From positions 1-28,569 of IMG/VR virus record IMGVR_UViG_3300025286_001766: DNA of 28,569 nucleotides; one strand, 5' to 3'. The stretch is from a virus. A program made the translations under genes and the position numbers. Numbering within the stretch: position 1 is the first letter of the stretch; the number at the start of each line of letters is the position of its first letter. Under the pieces are notes generated by a model that did no database searches, was not told where the DNA came from, and worked only from the letters and a program-made list of their open reading frames with translations. Shown piece after piece: positions 1 through 8,518 of the stretch.

Positions 1-362
1 TGGTAGCTGTGAGCGTTTAGTATGCCTATCTGAAAGGGGCTTCTACGCATAGGGTATGGGCTGATAACTACATCTTTGTCATGGGATAGCAGTTTTATCA
101 GTAACTCAGGATCTACAATAGCATCATCGTCCAGCCAGAAAATATGACTATAGCCACCGTCTACCGCTGCCCGACAAGCCTGGCTTCTAGCAAAGTGAAC
201 AAACGTCCTGCCTATCACCATCCACTGGAAAGGCAGCTCCCACTCCTCCCACGCCTTGACGCATTCTACGTGGTTTACGTGTACCTCGGAAGAGTATAGG
301 TTGGTATAGTTGGGGGTCGCTACAAGGACCCTGGTATTATCCGGTATTTCAAAAGTTCCCAT
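1..362 (-). CDS. Glycosyltransferase-like protein, 3' end outside window
   Basis: Reading leftward from an ATG at 362 gives about 120 residues with no stop before the window edge, so the C-terminus is missing. A WLDDDA segment near residue 80 looks like the DxD metal/nucleotide-sugar site of GT-A glycosyltransferases. The N-terminus (VLVATPNYTNLY) fits the first strand of that fold. The start lies just downstream of the stop of the neighbouring glycosyltransferase (364), and a GAGG precedes the ATG. The product may modify virion proteins, the phage DNA or host surface sugars; the sequence does not say which. The fold is fairly likely, the substrate unknown. Confidence 0.75.
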   Translation of the reverse strand, partial: MGTFEIPDNTRVLVATPNYTNLYSSEVHVNHVECVKAWEEWELPFQWMVIGRTFVHFARSQACRAAVDGGYSHIFWLDDDAIVDPELLIKLLSHDKDVVISPYPMRRSPFQIGILNAHSY

Positions 363-363
363 C

Positions 364-1146
364 TTATTGAGCCTCCTCTGTGGAGGTATAGCCTCCCCAG
401 TCTGCATGGTTACGTGCTACCGTCCCCGAGTTCATCTTATTCATAATAACGGGGTGGTTTCTGCTTACATCTCTCATATTCTGTTCCATATCCACCTTGT
501 GCCATGAGTGCATATACCTAGCATGCCTGTGGCCTATGACCTGCAACGACATACCCCACAAGAGCGCTCGGCACATTAGGTCAGAGTCCAAAGACCCCCA
601 CCCCATTATCTCCTCATCGTAGCCCTGAAACATATGCCAATAGGCTTTGGTCATCGCCTGACAGTCAGCACCAGCAACTAACGGCACTAGGTTTTCTGGA
701 CAGTAGTCAATAGTCATAGAATACTGCTCCTGCCCCTCTCTCTTCTCTGCTGTACCGTCAACATATATCTCTTGGTCTTCGTAGGCATTCATCCTTACTG
801 CCTCTACAAGGACTCCCGAGCCACACCTCATAGCTACCTGCTCTACAAAGTCTTTGCTATATGTCACATCAACATTAGTAGCCATAATCACATCACCTGT
901 AGCCCGTCTTATTCCTACGTTCTTAAGGAAAGCCTCAGGGAAGCCTTTTATGTCTTCCCGTTGGCTGACCTTCAAGACATTGACCCGTACTGGAGAGTCT
1001 TTCAGCACTTGGCCAAGGTCGTCACTGCTAGAGTAGTCTACTAAGACCACCTCCATCATTGAGCAGAGCGTTTGCTGCGCCAGGCTCTCTAGCCACAGAG
1101 CTACGTGACTTGCCCTGTTCTTCACTGCCGATACTACGCTAACCAT
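364..1146 (-). CDS. Family 2-type glycosyltransferase with GT7-like C-terminal domain
   Basis: 260 residues. The N-terminus (MVSVVSAVKNR) and VVLVDYSSSDD match the opening of GT-A family 2 enzymes, which move a sugar from a nucleotide-sugar to an acceptor. TNVDV near residue 90 occupies the DxD position. Residues about 160-195 (GADCQAMTKAYW, then GYDEEIMGWGSLDSD) resemble the GWG-E/D-D acceptor region of the galactosyltransferase (GT7) C-terminal domain. The gene is downstream of the head genes and immediately upstream of a second glycosyltransferase, so the two probably form a pair. Acceptor unknown. Confidence 0.8.
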   Translation of the reverse strand: MVSVVSAVKNRASHVALWLESLAQQTLCSMMEVVLVDYSSSDDLGQVLKDSPVRVNVLKVSQREDIKGFPEAFLKNVGIRRATGDVIMATNVDVTYSKDFVEQVAMRCGSGVLVEAVRMNAYEDQEIYVDGTAEKREGQEQYSMTIDYCPENLVPLVAGADCQAMTKAYWHMFQGYDEEIMGWGSLDSDLMCRALLWGMSLQVIGHRHARYMHSWHKVDMEQNMRDVSRNHPVIMNKMNSGTVARNHADWGGYTSTEEAQ

Positions 1147-1181
1147 TTAATGAGCCTCCACTTTGTAAAAAGCCTGGAAGG

Positions 1182-1239
1182 GTGGGAGGCTCAGTTCCGC
1201 AGACCCTCCCAGACCCCTAGTAGTGGCGAAGGCCACTAC
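1182..1239 (-). terminator. Hairpins between head genes and glycosyltransferases (possible weak terminator)
   Basis: An 8-bp stem (1220-1227 with 1232-1239, 4-base loop) overlaps the stop codon of the 1236-1715 gene. A second 7-bp stem (1182-1188 with 1205-1211) follows on the minus strand, with a run of five T about ten bases after it. Neither stem is directly followed by a U-tract. They may reduce read-through from the capsid genes into the glycosyltransferases, or act only as RNA structure. Confidence 0.3.
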
Positions 1240-1715
1240 ATCAACTGTAATTGTACAGTACTATTTGTGGCATTAGGCCCGTCTTCTAATGTCCACCCAA
1301 CAATGCCACCCAGGTAGGCAGGGCTCCACAGCGTAGTAGTCACGCCCGAAGTAACATGCCCGATATTTGTGGCGTTGATAGAGTAAGACACCACCAACGT
1401 AGGCCCGTCAATACTTGCACTGGCACGTATGTTGGCAGGGCCGAAGACCTGAATACGTCCTACGGCAGAGGTAGAGATAGTAGTATCTACAACACCTGCT
1501 ACCTTGGCCCCTGCAATGCCTGACGTGGTATTAAGGCTCCCTGCTGTCACCTGCCGTACGGTATAGCCCTGCTTGGCATCCGTAGTAGTAGAAACCCACT
1601 CTACCACCTGTCCAGGATATAGACCGCCAGAGCTAATATCGTCTGCGACATTGGAAGCTTCGACAACAATAAAAGCTTTCTCCGCTTCCGTCCTGCTGGT
1701 TGTCATAAACTGCAT
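1236..1715 (-). CDS. Probable virion structural protein (decoration or head type)
   Basis: 159 residues, rich in Thr, Ser, Val and Gly with alternating hydrophobic residues, which suggests an all-beta protein. No signal peptide or membrane segment is visible. A GGAGG lies upstream of the ATG. It is the second small gene after the major capsid protein, where many tailed phages encode capsid decoration or head-completion proteins. The role is inferred from position and composition only; no family was recognised. Confidence 0.65.
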   Translation of the reverse strand: MQFMTTSRTEAEKAFIVVEASNVADDISSGGLYPGQVVEWVSTTTDAKQGYTVRQVTAGSLNTTSGIAGAKVAGVVDTTISTSAVGRIQVFGPANIRASASIDGPTLVVSYSINATNIGHVTSGVTTTLWSPAYLGGIVGWTLEDGPNATNSTVQLQLM

Positions 1716-1729
1716 GGTTTATCCTCCGT

Positions 1730-1993
1730 TTACAAAATAACTTCAGCACGCCATGCCAGGGTATCTACGCCTCCATCCTCGTTGTCAATGTTGACCTGCC
1801 CTGCAGCGGTAGAGTTAAGAACCACCTTGGTCCCTGCAGCAACATCGTCACTGTTGACAAAAGAGAAAGAGCGCACAAACTGTCCTAGCGTCATATCACG
1901 TGCCGTATCGTCAGCCTCAAAGGTCCCTGTGAGCACCCAAGCTCCAGCGATCTTGGACTTATAGTCATCAATGGTAAAGTCACCTGCTGCCAT
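1730..1993 (-). CDS. Small structural protein downstream of the capsid gene
   Basis: 87 residues, acidic, with beta-rich composition. It lies between the major capsid gene (ends 2003) and the 1236-1715 gene, with a strong AGGAGGG ribosome-binding site before its ATG. This placement favours a head decoration or stabilising protein. No motif allows a firmer assignment. Confidence 0.65.
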   Translation of the reverse strand: MAAGDFTIDDYKSKIAGAWVLTGTFEADDTARDMTLGQFVRSFSFVNSDDVAAGTKVVLNSTAAGQVNIDNEDGGVDTLAWRAEVIL

Positions 1994-2002
1994 AACGCCC
2001 TC

Positions 2003-2995
2003 CTATGTAAGGCCTGCAATCACTGACAGCTTACGGTTGGCATTAGTCACATACTGGCCCTTGAAAAGGATCTGTGTAATTAAAGCATCCTGATCGATGG
2101 GCTTCTGGAAGCCTCCATCGGCCATAGACATATTACGTGACGGGTGGACAACCAACCACAGATGCCTTGAGTTCCAGATATGAAGCTCACCGCTGGGACA
2201 GTCGGCATCCCAGTTTACGCTTGCCTGCCGGTAGCGCAAGTTGCTAAGCCCTGCGTTGACACTGTTATCATTGGTAGCAGACCCAGTGTACTGCAGGAAA
2301 GGGAACATAAGGGACTCAAAGCCTTCGTGGACCGTCTGCGTAGTAGTGATCCAGTCGGGAGAAGACCCCATCCCTGCCTTGCCCTGCACAGCGTTGTTAT
2401 ACTGTGTTCTCAGGTTGCTTAAGAGGTTAGAGGCAATAGCCCCCACTCCTGTGGCTGCGTTGTTTCTCCACGCTGCATTATTCGCCCTGTTGATGCTGGC
2501 ATACGTAGAGGCCGTAGGCGTCTGGTCATTAAAAGCAGCAGACCCTACAAGGTTCTTGCTGTCGTTGCCCGTACCGTCTGTGAAAGTGTCGGTAGAGAGC
2601 TTGTCAGCAAGGCTTATCTCTGCCTGGTCTGTCTTGCCGGAAAGAATATCGAAAAGCTCTGCCTCGCCCATATTGGCGGTAAGCTCATCGCCATTCACGG
2701 CAATAGACACAGAATACTGTGACCAGTCGAAATACGCCCTGGTGAAGCCTTCCTGTGCCGTAACATCAAGGATGTCGTACCCTGAATAACTTTTTGCCGT
2801 GTCATTCAGCTCATGCATAATAGCTACGCTGATACGCTCACCACCATTCTGGAAGCGCTGGTTTTCCATAAACCAGCCCAGACTGGGGGTAGCGTCAGCA
2901 ATGTTATCGAAGAACCTGTTACTATCCAGATACCCGAAAAGGGTGGACGTCAACAGGGTCTGATAAGTAAGTGTTAGACTGCTTTCGCCTGCCAT
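2003..2995 (-). CDS. Major capsid protein
   Basis: 330 residues, the right size for an HK97-fold coat protein. It follows a scaffold-like acidic protein and precedes small decoration-type genes, the classic head-gene order. An N-terminal amphipathic stretch leads into a segment (GGERISVAIMHEL) with alternating polar and hydrophobic residues, as in the E-loop/P-domain strands of such proteins. The C-terminal part contains LWLVVHPSRNM and ends in short beta-type stretches. GAGAGG precedes the ATG. The capsid role rests on order, length and overall likeness to phage coat proteins rather than on a single motif. Confidence 0.85.
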   Translation of the reverse strand: MAGESSLTLTYQTLLTSTLFGYLDSNRFFDNIADATPSLGWFMENQRFQNGGERISVAIMHELNDTAKSYSGYDILDVTAQEGFTRAYFDWSQYSVSIAVNGDELTANMGEAELFDILSGKTDQAEISLADKLSTDTFTDGTGNDSKNLVGSAAFNDQTPTASTYASINRANNAAWRNNAATGVGAIASNLLSNLRTQYNNAVQGKAGMGSSPDWITTTQTVHEGFESLMFPFLQYTGSATNDNSVNAGLSNLRYRQASVNWDADCPSGELHIWNSRHLWLVVHPSRNMSMADGGFQKPIDQDALITQILFKGQYVTNANRKLSVIAGLT

Positions 2996-3035
2996 TATAA
3001 CCTCTCAAAGTGCTTTCGTTAGTATTAGAAAGCAG

Positions 3036-3899
3036 CTATCTACCCATGAGTCTTTTGGCATTAGCAAGGGACCTGGCCATAACATTCCTGCTGCTATCGG
3101 CTGCGGTACCTCTCTCACCACGTAAGTTGAGTCCCCCAGGCTGCACAGCAGTAGGGGCGCCTTCTACCTGCCCCGTCACCCTGTCCTGTCGCCTCTGGGT
3201 GTGCTCAGTAATCCCCTTGCCTTCATCTCTGGCTTCCTGCAACAGCCTGCGCCAGTTTCCAAGGATATAAATGTCCCTAGCGGATACGCCTTGCTGGGGG
3301 TCATTCATCACTGCCCACTGTTTTTCGATGACGGGCAACTGGTGGTCAGCAAAGACCACCTCATTGTTACTGTCCAGCATGCCGAAGTCATCGCCAAACA
3401 CCTCAACACCGTCCCTGTTCTGTGTGTCCAGGTATGTGCTACTCTTGTCTGCGGAGATGTCGCCTTTCTTGGCGTATCCTAGCTGGTCTGCTATCTGAGC
3501 AAACAGCGCAAACTGGTCATCCGTAACTTGAGTAGGCTCCTGCGGTGGTTCTACTGCCATCTCCTCACGTACTGCGGTAGCTACAGCGTCTTCAAGGCGC
3601 TTATCAATACCTTTCGCCTCCTGCTGGAGACGGGTATTATCTGCAAACACCTTGCGTACGCTGTCATGCTGCTCCGGTGGTAAGTTGGCAAGAATGTCAG
3701 GCAGTCCTGTGCCGATAGGTGCTGTGTCCTGGGAGATAGGTTGCCCTTCTTCTCCTGGTTGCACTTGCCCTTGTTCGGTAGGTGCTTCGGGGCCACCTTG
3801 CAGGCCCCCCTCTAGTCCGTCACGTAGCCGATCCATATCATTCTGCACTAGCTCGTTGATAGGGTCTTCGGTCACAACGGGTTGCGTTGCTGCGTTCAT
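3036..3899 (-). CDS. Probable capsid scaffolding protein
   Basis: 287 residues, strongly acidic, with Glu/Gln/Pro/Gly-rich low complexity over residues 1-75, a helical middle part (about 80-150) and a basic C-terminus (ERGTAADSSRN then KRLMGR). Scaffolding proteins are typically acidic and helical with a short basic C-terminal helix that contacts the coat protein, and they are encoded directly before the capsid gene, as here. No protease motif is visible, so scaffold is preferred over prohead protease. Confidence 0.75.
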   Translation of the reverse strand: MNAATQPVVTEDPINELVQNDMDRLRDGLEGGLQGGPEAPTEQGQVQPGEEGQPISQDTAPIGTGLPDILANLPPEQHDSVRKVFADNTRLQQEAKGIDKRLEDAVATAVREEMAVEPPQEPTQVTDDQFALFAQIADQLGYAKKGDISADKSSTYLDTQNRDGVEVFGDDFGMLDSNNEVVFADHQLPVIEKQWAVMNDPQQGVSARDIYILGNWRRLLQEARDEGKGITEHTQRRQDRVTGQVEGAPTAVQPGGLNLRGERGTAADSSRNVMARSLANAKRLMGR

Positions 3900-3900
3900 A

Positions 3901-4299
3901 TTAATTTTCTCCCTGTATGTCTGGTCCTGGTGTGAGCCTCACCTGTTCTGCTTCGTGAGCCTTTACCTGTGAATACGACTTGCCCTGTAAAGGACGTGGC
4001 TTAATATGGTCTGGGGCATGCCTGTCGAAGTTCCTGGCGCCACCCCTCTTGTCGCCTGCCTCCTGCAAGCCCTCCGCTGCCATTATCTGCCTGCGCTCCC
4101 TGCGTCCCGAAACGTCACAACCCAGGGCTTCGTCCCAGTATCCTTCAAAAGGCTGGAAACCCAAGATGCCCGTAAGTGGGAAAAGCCTCTCGGACAGGTT
4201 ACCGCACCTAGAGCAGTAGGCCGGCTTATCAAGGTCATTTAATCTTATATCTTGTACCTCTATACCGCACTCTATACACTCTACATCGTATCTAGGCAT
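3901..4299 (-). CDS. FmdB-like zinc-ribbon protein
   Basis: 132 residues. Cysteines at 8, 11, 29 and 32 (ECIECG and YCSRCGN) make a zinc ribbon of the FmdB/CxxC regulatory type near the N-terminus. A hydrophilic, basic tail contains ERRQIMAAEG. The start overlaps the stop of the upstream structural gene as TAATG. Such small proteins are found in head-gene clusters of environmental phages; their function is not established. It may bind nucleic acid or assist assembly. Confidence 0.7.
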   Translation of the reverse strand: MPRYDVECIECGIEVQDIRLNDLDKPAYCSRCGNLSERLFPLTGILGFQPFEGYWDEALGCDVSGRRERRQIMAAEGLQEAGDKRGGARNFDRHAPDHIKPRPLQGKSYSQVKAHEAEQVRLTPGPDIQGEN

Positions 4300-5807
4300 T
4301 ATATAAGATCCGTAAATGACAGGGAGGCCGTAACATCGACAGTATTGGCTACAGCCTCTGCTGTAATGGTAAAAAGCGTCCCTGGGGGCAGTTGGTAGTC
4401 AAAAGCTATGGTATCTATTGTTATGGGGGGCGCATCCGGTACCGCCAGGAAAACACCCTGTATCTCTCCTCCGCTTATCGAGCTTGCTGCCGAGTCAACA
4501 GATAGGATGCTATTGCTGGTGTCCAGGTCAGCAAAGGCAGGAGTACCTCCAAGGTTAGCGCCTACCCTAAACCTGATAATAACCGCTGCTGCATTGCCTG
4601 TATTCTTAACAGCACCAAAAGTCAGGTAGTCAAGGCGTGAAAAAGAGTGGTTCTCCTTGCTATTGAAGACCTCCCGAACAAAAACACTCACCAAGGGCAA
4701 TTCGGTAGTCGTAACCCCCGTAGTCGTCCCCGTTGCTGCAACTAAAGAGCCTCTATTGCCATCAATGCCCTCAATAAAAGAAGATATGGAGGCTGTTTTC
4801 ACCACTATGTCGGTAGTATTGGTGGTGTTTTTTGCCTCTACATAAAGGTGTGTGTCAGGGTTAGAGACAGAGGGCGTAGTATTAGCATTCCCATACTCTA
4901 TCTTATGGGCAAGGACAAGCCTGCCGGTGGCAGAGTCTTCAACACAATATTGAATAGCGCCAAAGCCCCACTGAAACTGAATAAAAAACACATTGCCCTT
5001 GGTAGGGTCCAGCGTCATGCCCGAAGGCCCGGTACCGTCAAGGACGTCCTCACTAAAAGCTGTCTGCGCCACCCATGTGTCGGTAGCAGAAGCCCCGTTG
5101 ACACTCTGCGAGAAAGAGCCTACACACCCTGTAGAGTCCGTATCCACCAAGGAGAAAGTCCCCGTCTTCTCTGCTGCGTCAAAAGAAAGAAAAATGACAT
5201 CTTGTCCATGCTGAACGCTTGTCCACCCTGATCCCGTATCATCAACGGTAGCTGCTGCTATCTTCTGCGCCACAGTAGTAGTAGAGTCCGCATTAGCCAC
5301 CGCTACCGTCACCGCTACGCTATCCAGGTTTATCGTTATGTCTCCTGCCTGTGATGCTGCGCCAGTAGTAACGGTCAACGTCTGTATTTCCTTTTGCCCA
5401 CCATCACGGCGAAGAACACCAAAAGCAGTGCCGTTATACCCCCAAAAAAAGCCTTCATGGACATCGCCTATACCTATCAATTGCTCACTGTTTGCTGCCC
5501 CAGTAGTAAAAAGAGCTGTGCCACGAAAAAAGATGCCCTGGCCTGCGTTATGCCTTGTAACCCTGTTACTTACCAGCGTAGCAGCAGAAGTAGCAGCAGC
5601 GCCACTGGAAACAGAGGCCATACCATTAGCCTGCGTGACTGTCCCTGAGCCGTTCTCCTGCGTAGTGACAAGCCTGGTATTTATGTTGTAATGAAAAGCC
5701 AGTTGTTCTACGGGAATAAGCTCGGCTATAATCTGCTCACCAAAAGAGCTGTATACCTGTGGTGGGTCTAGCGCTACGCCCTGCTTATCTGTCTTTACCT
5801 GCATCAT
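4299..5807 (-). CDS. Large beta-rich virion structural protein
   Basis: About 502 residues from ATG 5807, chosen because it makes an ATGA overlap with the upstream stop; an in-frame ATG at 5831 would add eight Gly-rich residues. The protein is rich in Thr, Ser, Ala, Val and Gly. Around residues 150-230 a module (TLTVTTGAASQAGDITINLD, VAQKIAAA) resembles the beta/alpha repeats seen in phage tail and fibre proteins. It sits between the portal/96-residue gene and the scaffold, so it is probably a head, neck or fibre component. The exact role is not recognisable. Confidence 0.7.
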   Translation of the reverse strand: MMQVKTDKQGVALDPPQVYSSFGEQIIAELIPVEQLAFHYNINTRLVTTQENGSGTVTQANGMASVSSGAAATSAATLVSNRVTRHNAGQGIFFRGTALFTTGAANSEQLIGIGDVHEGFFWGYNGTAFGVLRRDGGQKEIQTLTVTTGAASQAGDITINLDSVAVTVAVANADSTTTVAQKIAAATVDDTGSGWTSVQHGQDVIFLSFDAAEKTGTFSLVDTDSTGCVGSFSQSVNGASATDTWVAQTAFSEDVLDGTGPSGMTLDPTKGNVFFIQFQWGFGAIQYCVEDSATGRLVLAHKIEYGNANTTPSVSNPDTHLYVEAKNTTNTTDIVVKTASISSFIEGIDGNRGSLVAATGTTTGVTTTELPLVSVFVREVFNSKENHSFSRLDYLTFGAVKNTGNAAAVIIRFRVGANLGGTPAFADLDTSNSILSVDSAASSISGGEIQGVFLAVPDAPPITIDTIAFDYQLPPGTLFTITAEAVANTVDVTASLSFTDLI

Positions 5808-6094
5808 ACCCTGGTATCCACCACCTCCCATACCCTCACGTCTGCTGTCCCTGCTCCCACAATGCCGTATATATCGCCCCTGACTGCAAACTGGAAGCCG
5901 GGGCCACCTTCAAAGTCAAAGATCAGCTTGTCCTTGGCGTATAGCGCTATGCCCGTTGCTGCGGTAAGGGCTGTATCGTCACCTATCCACACCGTCTGGG
6001 TACTCTGGTTGTCGATAATCATCCCTATACGGTCCCTGCTCTTGACTTTTATAAGGGTAGCTGCCGTGGTAACCGATATAGCCGTTGTACTCAT
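5804..6094 (-). CDS. Small structural or head-completion protein
   Basis: 96 residues, predicted beta-rich (ATLIKVKSRDRIGMIIDN, VWIGDD), with the look of a small beta-barrel virion protein. The start overlaps the portal stop by 4 bp and its end overlaps the next gene by ATGA, so it is translationally coupled within the head operon. A head-tail joining or decoration role is inferred from position only. Confidence 0.65.
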   Translation of the reverse strand: MSTTAISVTTAATLIKVKSRDRIGMIIDNQSTQTVWIGDDTALTAATGIALYAKDKLIFDFEGGPGFQFAVRGDIYGIVGAGTADVRVWEVVDTRV

Positions 6095-8079
6095 ACCGTC
6101 TGCGCTGCCCCGTTCTGTGCTGCCTCGCTAGGTGCTGGCTCACTGAACTGTTGTGGGTTGATAGGGCCTGCGCCACCACCTGGCGCTCCTCCTGCTGGCT
6201 GCACACCCTGTACCGCTTGCTCTCCGGCCCCTATAGCAGGCCACAGTTCGGCAGGGTTCTGTATGCCAAAGCCCCTAATAAGCATCTGCTCAGCGATCTT
6301 AGGCAGGTTAGGGGGCATCTGTGGGCTTACCTCTACAAGGCCAGCCATAAGGTTCAAGACGTCCTGCCACTGTTTTCTTTCTAGCGCCTCTGTGCTGGCC
6401 TGTGAGCTTACGTCAATAGCGAACCTGTAAGCGCCCTTGGCCACCTCTGCGTCAATAGTAGACCACTCTGTAGCGCTAGGGTCTATGAGTATCTCTTCTT
6501 CAGGCTGGAACTGCGTATGCATAAGCCAGAACATCTCTGCCGTATCTACCTGATATGCTTCGAAAGCGTCTGCCCTCTGCCCCTCCCTCGAGTTGTTCTT
6601 ACGCTCGTTGATAGCTGCCTCTGTAGCTGTATCACTGTCAGCAGCAGGCTGTGGGTCACCAGCAGCCCTATAAGCAAGGCTGTTGATAAGGTTTAAAAAC
6701 TCACCCTTGTCGCCAGGGATCTGCAAGAAAGGCAATGGCACAACAGGGTTGCCCTGTGCCTGTGACAGTCCCGGCACACCTACGCCCGAACTGTCAGGAG
6801 CCCCAAGCGCTATCTCTATCTCCGAGTCCTGGAAGACGTCACTGTCATACAAAATAATGTTCTTCATCTTCCTCACGACACTCAAGTAACTGTCCAGCAC
6901 CTCGTTTTGTAACGTCTGCATATTATCAAAGCCTGCCAGGGCCAGAATAGGCTTTTGCAGCCACGTCTTAAAGCCTTGCAGGAAGTGCAGCAAGCTACAG
7001 GGGTACGACTTGAGGCGCTTATACGGCCACTCTTCCTCATGCCTCAAGATCATAGCGTCACCGTTCTCCTGTATAGCCACCACAGTAAGAAGGTTGACCC
7101 TGCGCCTGCTAGAGATAGGGAAGTTCCTGGCCCATACCTCCCACAGCTCTACCACGTCAAAGCCATCGCCCTCGCCTACCCTGGCATCAGGAGCCGGGGC
7201 CTTCTCCATCCTCGTAGCCTTAAGCTGGCTCGTATTCTTGTAGTTAGGGTTGGACTTAACCTCATCTAATGGCTTGCAAGACCTGAAAGCTATCCACCTG
7301 GCATCGTTAAGCCCGTCAGTAGCCAGCGGATCTATACGGAAGTCCTCAGGGTTCCAGCGCAGACCAAAAGGCTGGTCTACCTGCATACCTATATGGGCGT
7401 CTACCTGCCCCTGGTCCAGCTCTGCCTCATGCTCTGCAATATGTACATCTATCGTGTCTTCTACTATCTCATCGCTGATAGTAGGGTCCTGCTTCAGTTG
7501 CGTATGCTTTTCTATGTGGTCTACATGGTCCTGCTCTGGGTCTACGGGCGTCATCGTCCCTGCGCCAAGGAATAGGTTTTCCTCCTCAGGATCATCGAAG
7601 CGCAAAGCAGGGTCAACGCTGTCACTTACCCTCGTCTCTCCCTCCGGCAGGACATCACTGACCCACCCTGCCTTCTTAACACCAAAAGGGTATAGGAAGG
7701 CGTCAGTAAGGACCCTCCTGTCCTGGTGCATCTGGCCCGTAACATCATACCAGTGGTCCACGATCTTACCTACAAGGACCTCGCCAGCTACAGAGTCTTT
7801 GCGCTTGGCCTTTACCCTGAAACGTGGGTTACGACTTAAGAGGTTGGACCTGCTCTGGTCTACCCACCCGAAGTGCAGGGAAGGCTTAACCCTGCCGGTA
7901 TTCTCATCACCGTCTCTACTTGTCTCCAGGATACGCTCACGCTCTGTGCTGGCCTCATTCTCGTACAATGCCAGCTGCCTGCGTCCTATCTTAAGCCACG
8001 GCTCCAGCACCTCACCGGAGAAGTCTATATGCCTCTTCCAGTAAGCCCCTCTGCCTGTCCTGTCAGTAGGATATGCCAT
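6091..8079 (-). CDS. Portal protein
   Basis: 662 residues, in the size range of P22-type podovirus portals. It would form the dodecameric ring at the head vertex through which DNA is packaged. Early residues contain LHFGWVDQSRSNLLSRNPRF, followed by a region with VLTDAFLYPFGVKKAGWV, as in large portal proteins of podoviruses. A helical part near residues 380-420 (FDNMQTLQNEVLDSYLSVVR) fits the stem or clip. The last 50 residues are Pro/Gly/Gln/Ala-rich. It follows the terminase genes, the usual position. Confidence is high from length, likeness and order. Confidence 0.85.
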   Translation of the reverse strand: MAYPTDRTGRGAYWKRHIDFSGEVLEPWLKIGRRQLALYENEASTERERILETSRDGDENTGRVKPSLHFGWVDQSRSNLLSRNPRFRVKAKRKDSVAGEVLVGKIVDHWYDVTGQMHQDRRVLTDAFLYPFGVKKAGWVSDVLPEGETRVSDSVDPALRFDDPEEENLFLGAGTMTPVDPEQDHVDHIEKHTQLKQDPTISDEIVEDTIDVHIAEHEAELDQGQVDAHIGMQVDQPFGLRWNPEDFRIDPLATDGLNDARWIAFRSCKPLDEVKSNPNYKNTSQLKATRMEKAPAPDARVGEGDGFDVVELWEVWARNFPISSRRRVNLLTVVAIQENGDAMILRHEEEWPYKRLKSYPCSLLHFLQGFKTWLQKPILALAGFDNMQTLQNEVLDSYLSVVRKMKNIILYDSDVFQDSEIEIALGAPDSSGVGVPGLSQAQGNPVVPLPFLQIPGDKGEFLNLINSLAYRAAGDPQPAADSDTATEAAINERKNNSREGQRADAFEAYQVDTAEMFWLMHTQFQPEEEILIDPSATEWSTIDAEVAKGAYRFAIDVSSQASTEALERKQWQDVLNLMAGLVEVSPQMPPNLPKIAEQMLIRGFGIQNPAELWPAIGAGEQAVQGVQPAGGAPGGGAGPINPQQFSEPAPSEAAQNGAAQTV

Positions 8080-8086
8080 TTTCCCC

Positions 8087-8353
8087 TTACTTTAACCTCC
8101 CACACATCTCACAAACCTTAACATCCTTGCCCATCTCGATAACAAAGCCATAGTCCAGCCATACTGCCTTCTTGCACACCTTAGTAGCCTCTCGGCAGTT
8201 AAACCTGTTCTTCCTAGCAGCCTCCAGCCTGTGCCTGTTCATAGCGCATTGGTGACAGCAGCATATGTGGGACAAGTTGGTAGCCGTAAACTGCTTGCCA
8301 CAGAATACACACCACCGCTGCCACGCCTCCCTAGTCCTAAGCCCTGAGTCCAT
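8087..8353 (-). CDS. Small cysteine-rich zinc-binding protein
   Basis: 88 residues with many cysteines: WCVFCGK near residue 15, an HICCCHQC cluster near residue 31, and a C-terminal VCEMCGRLK. The two terminal CxxCG knuckles suggest a zinc ribbon or treble clef; it may be a degenerate HNH-type or DNA-binding protein, but no catalytic His pair is clear. It lies between the terminase and portal genes, immediately after a 54-residue ORF. Function unknown. Confidence 0.6.
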   Translation of the reverse strand: MDSGLRTREAWQRWCVFCGKQFTATNLSHICCCHQCAMNRHRLEAARKNRFNCREATKVCKKAVWLDYGFVIEMGKDVKVCEMCGRLK

Positions 8354-8518
8354 TTAAGCACGCAGTTGATCCTCCCACACTCGCTTAATAGGCATCCTTA
8401 CGCTTATCTTGCCAAAGGTCACCTTGCAACCTCCACGTACCCACATCTCTTCCAGCTTGCCCGTGACTACCTGGCTGTTATGCTTAAGCTGTATGTCTTG
8501 GCCCGTGAGCAGTCTCAT
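8354..8518 (-). CDS. Small basic protein overlapping the terminase 3' end
   Basis: A 54-residue reading frame (MRLLTGQDIQLKHN... ending WEDQLRA) starts at ATG 8518, overlaps the last 35 bp of the large terminase gene, and stops directly before the ATG of the 88-residue zinc protein (TAA then ATG). The exact butting of stop and start, the absence of any other gene in the 130-bp gap and the normal amino-acid composition support it. The GGGGG before the start is only a modest ribosome-binding site. Function unknown. Confidence 0.5.
   Translation of the reverse strand: MRLLTGQDIQLKHNSQVVTGKLEEMWVRGGCKVTFGKISVRMPIKRVWEDQLRA

Noticed and set aside
3581-3796. 71-residue frame on the minus strand inside the scaffold gene
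   Set aside because: Fully contained in the scaffold gene in another frame, no ribosome-binding site.
7250-8044. 264-residue open frame on the + strand
   Set aside because: Antisense to the portal gene, Ser/Leu-rich with no recognisable motif.
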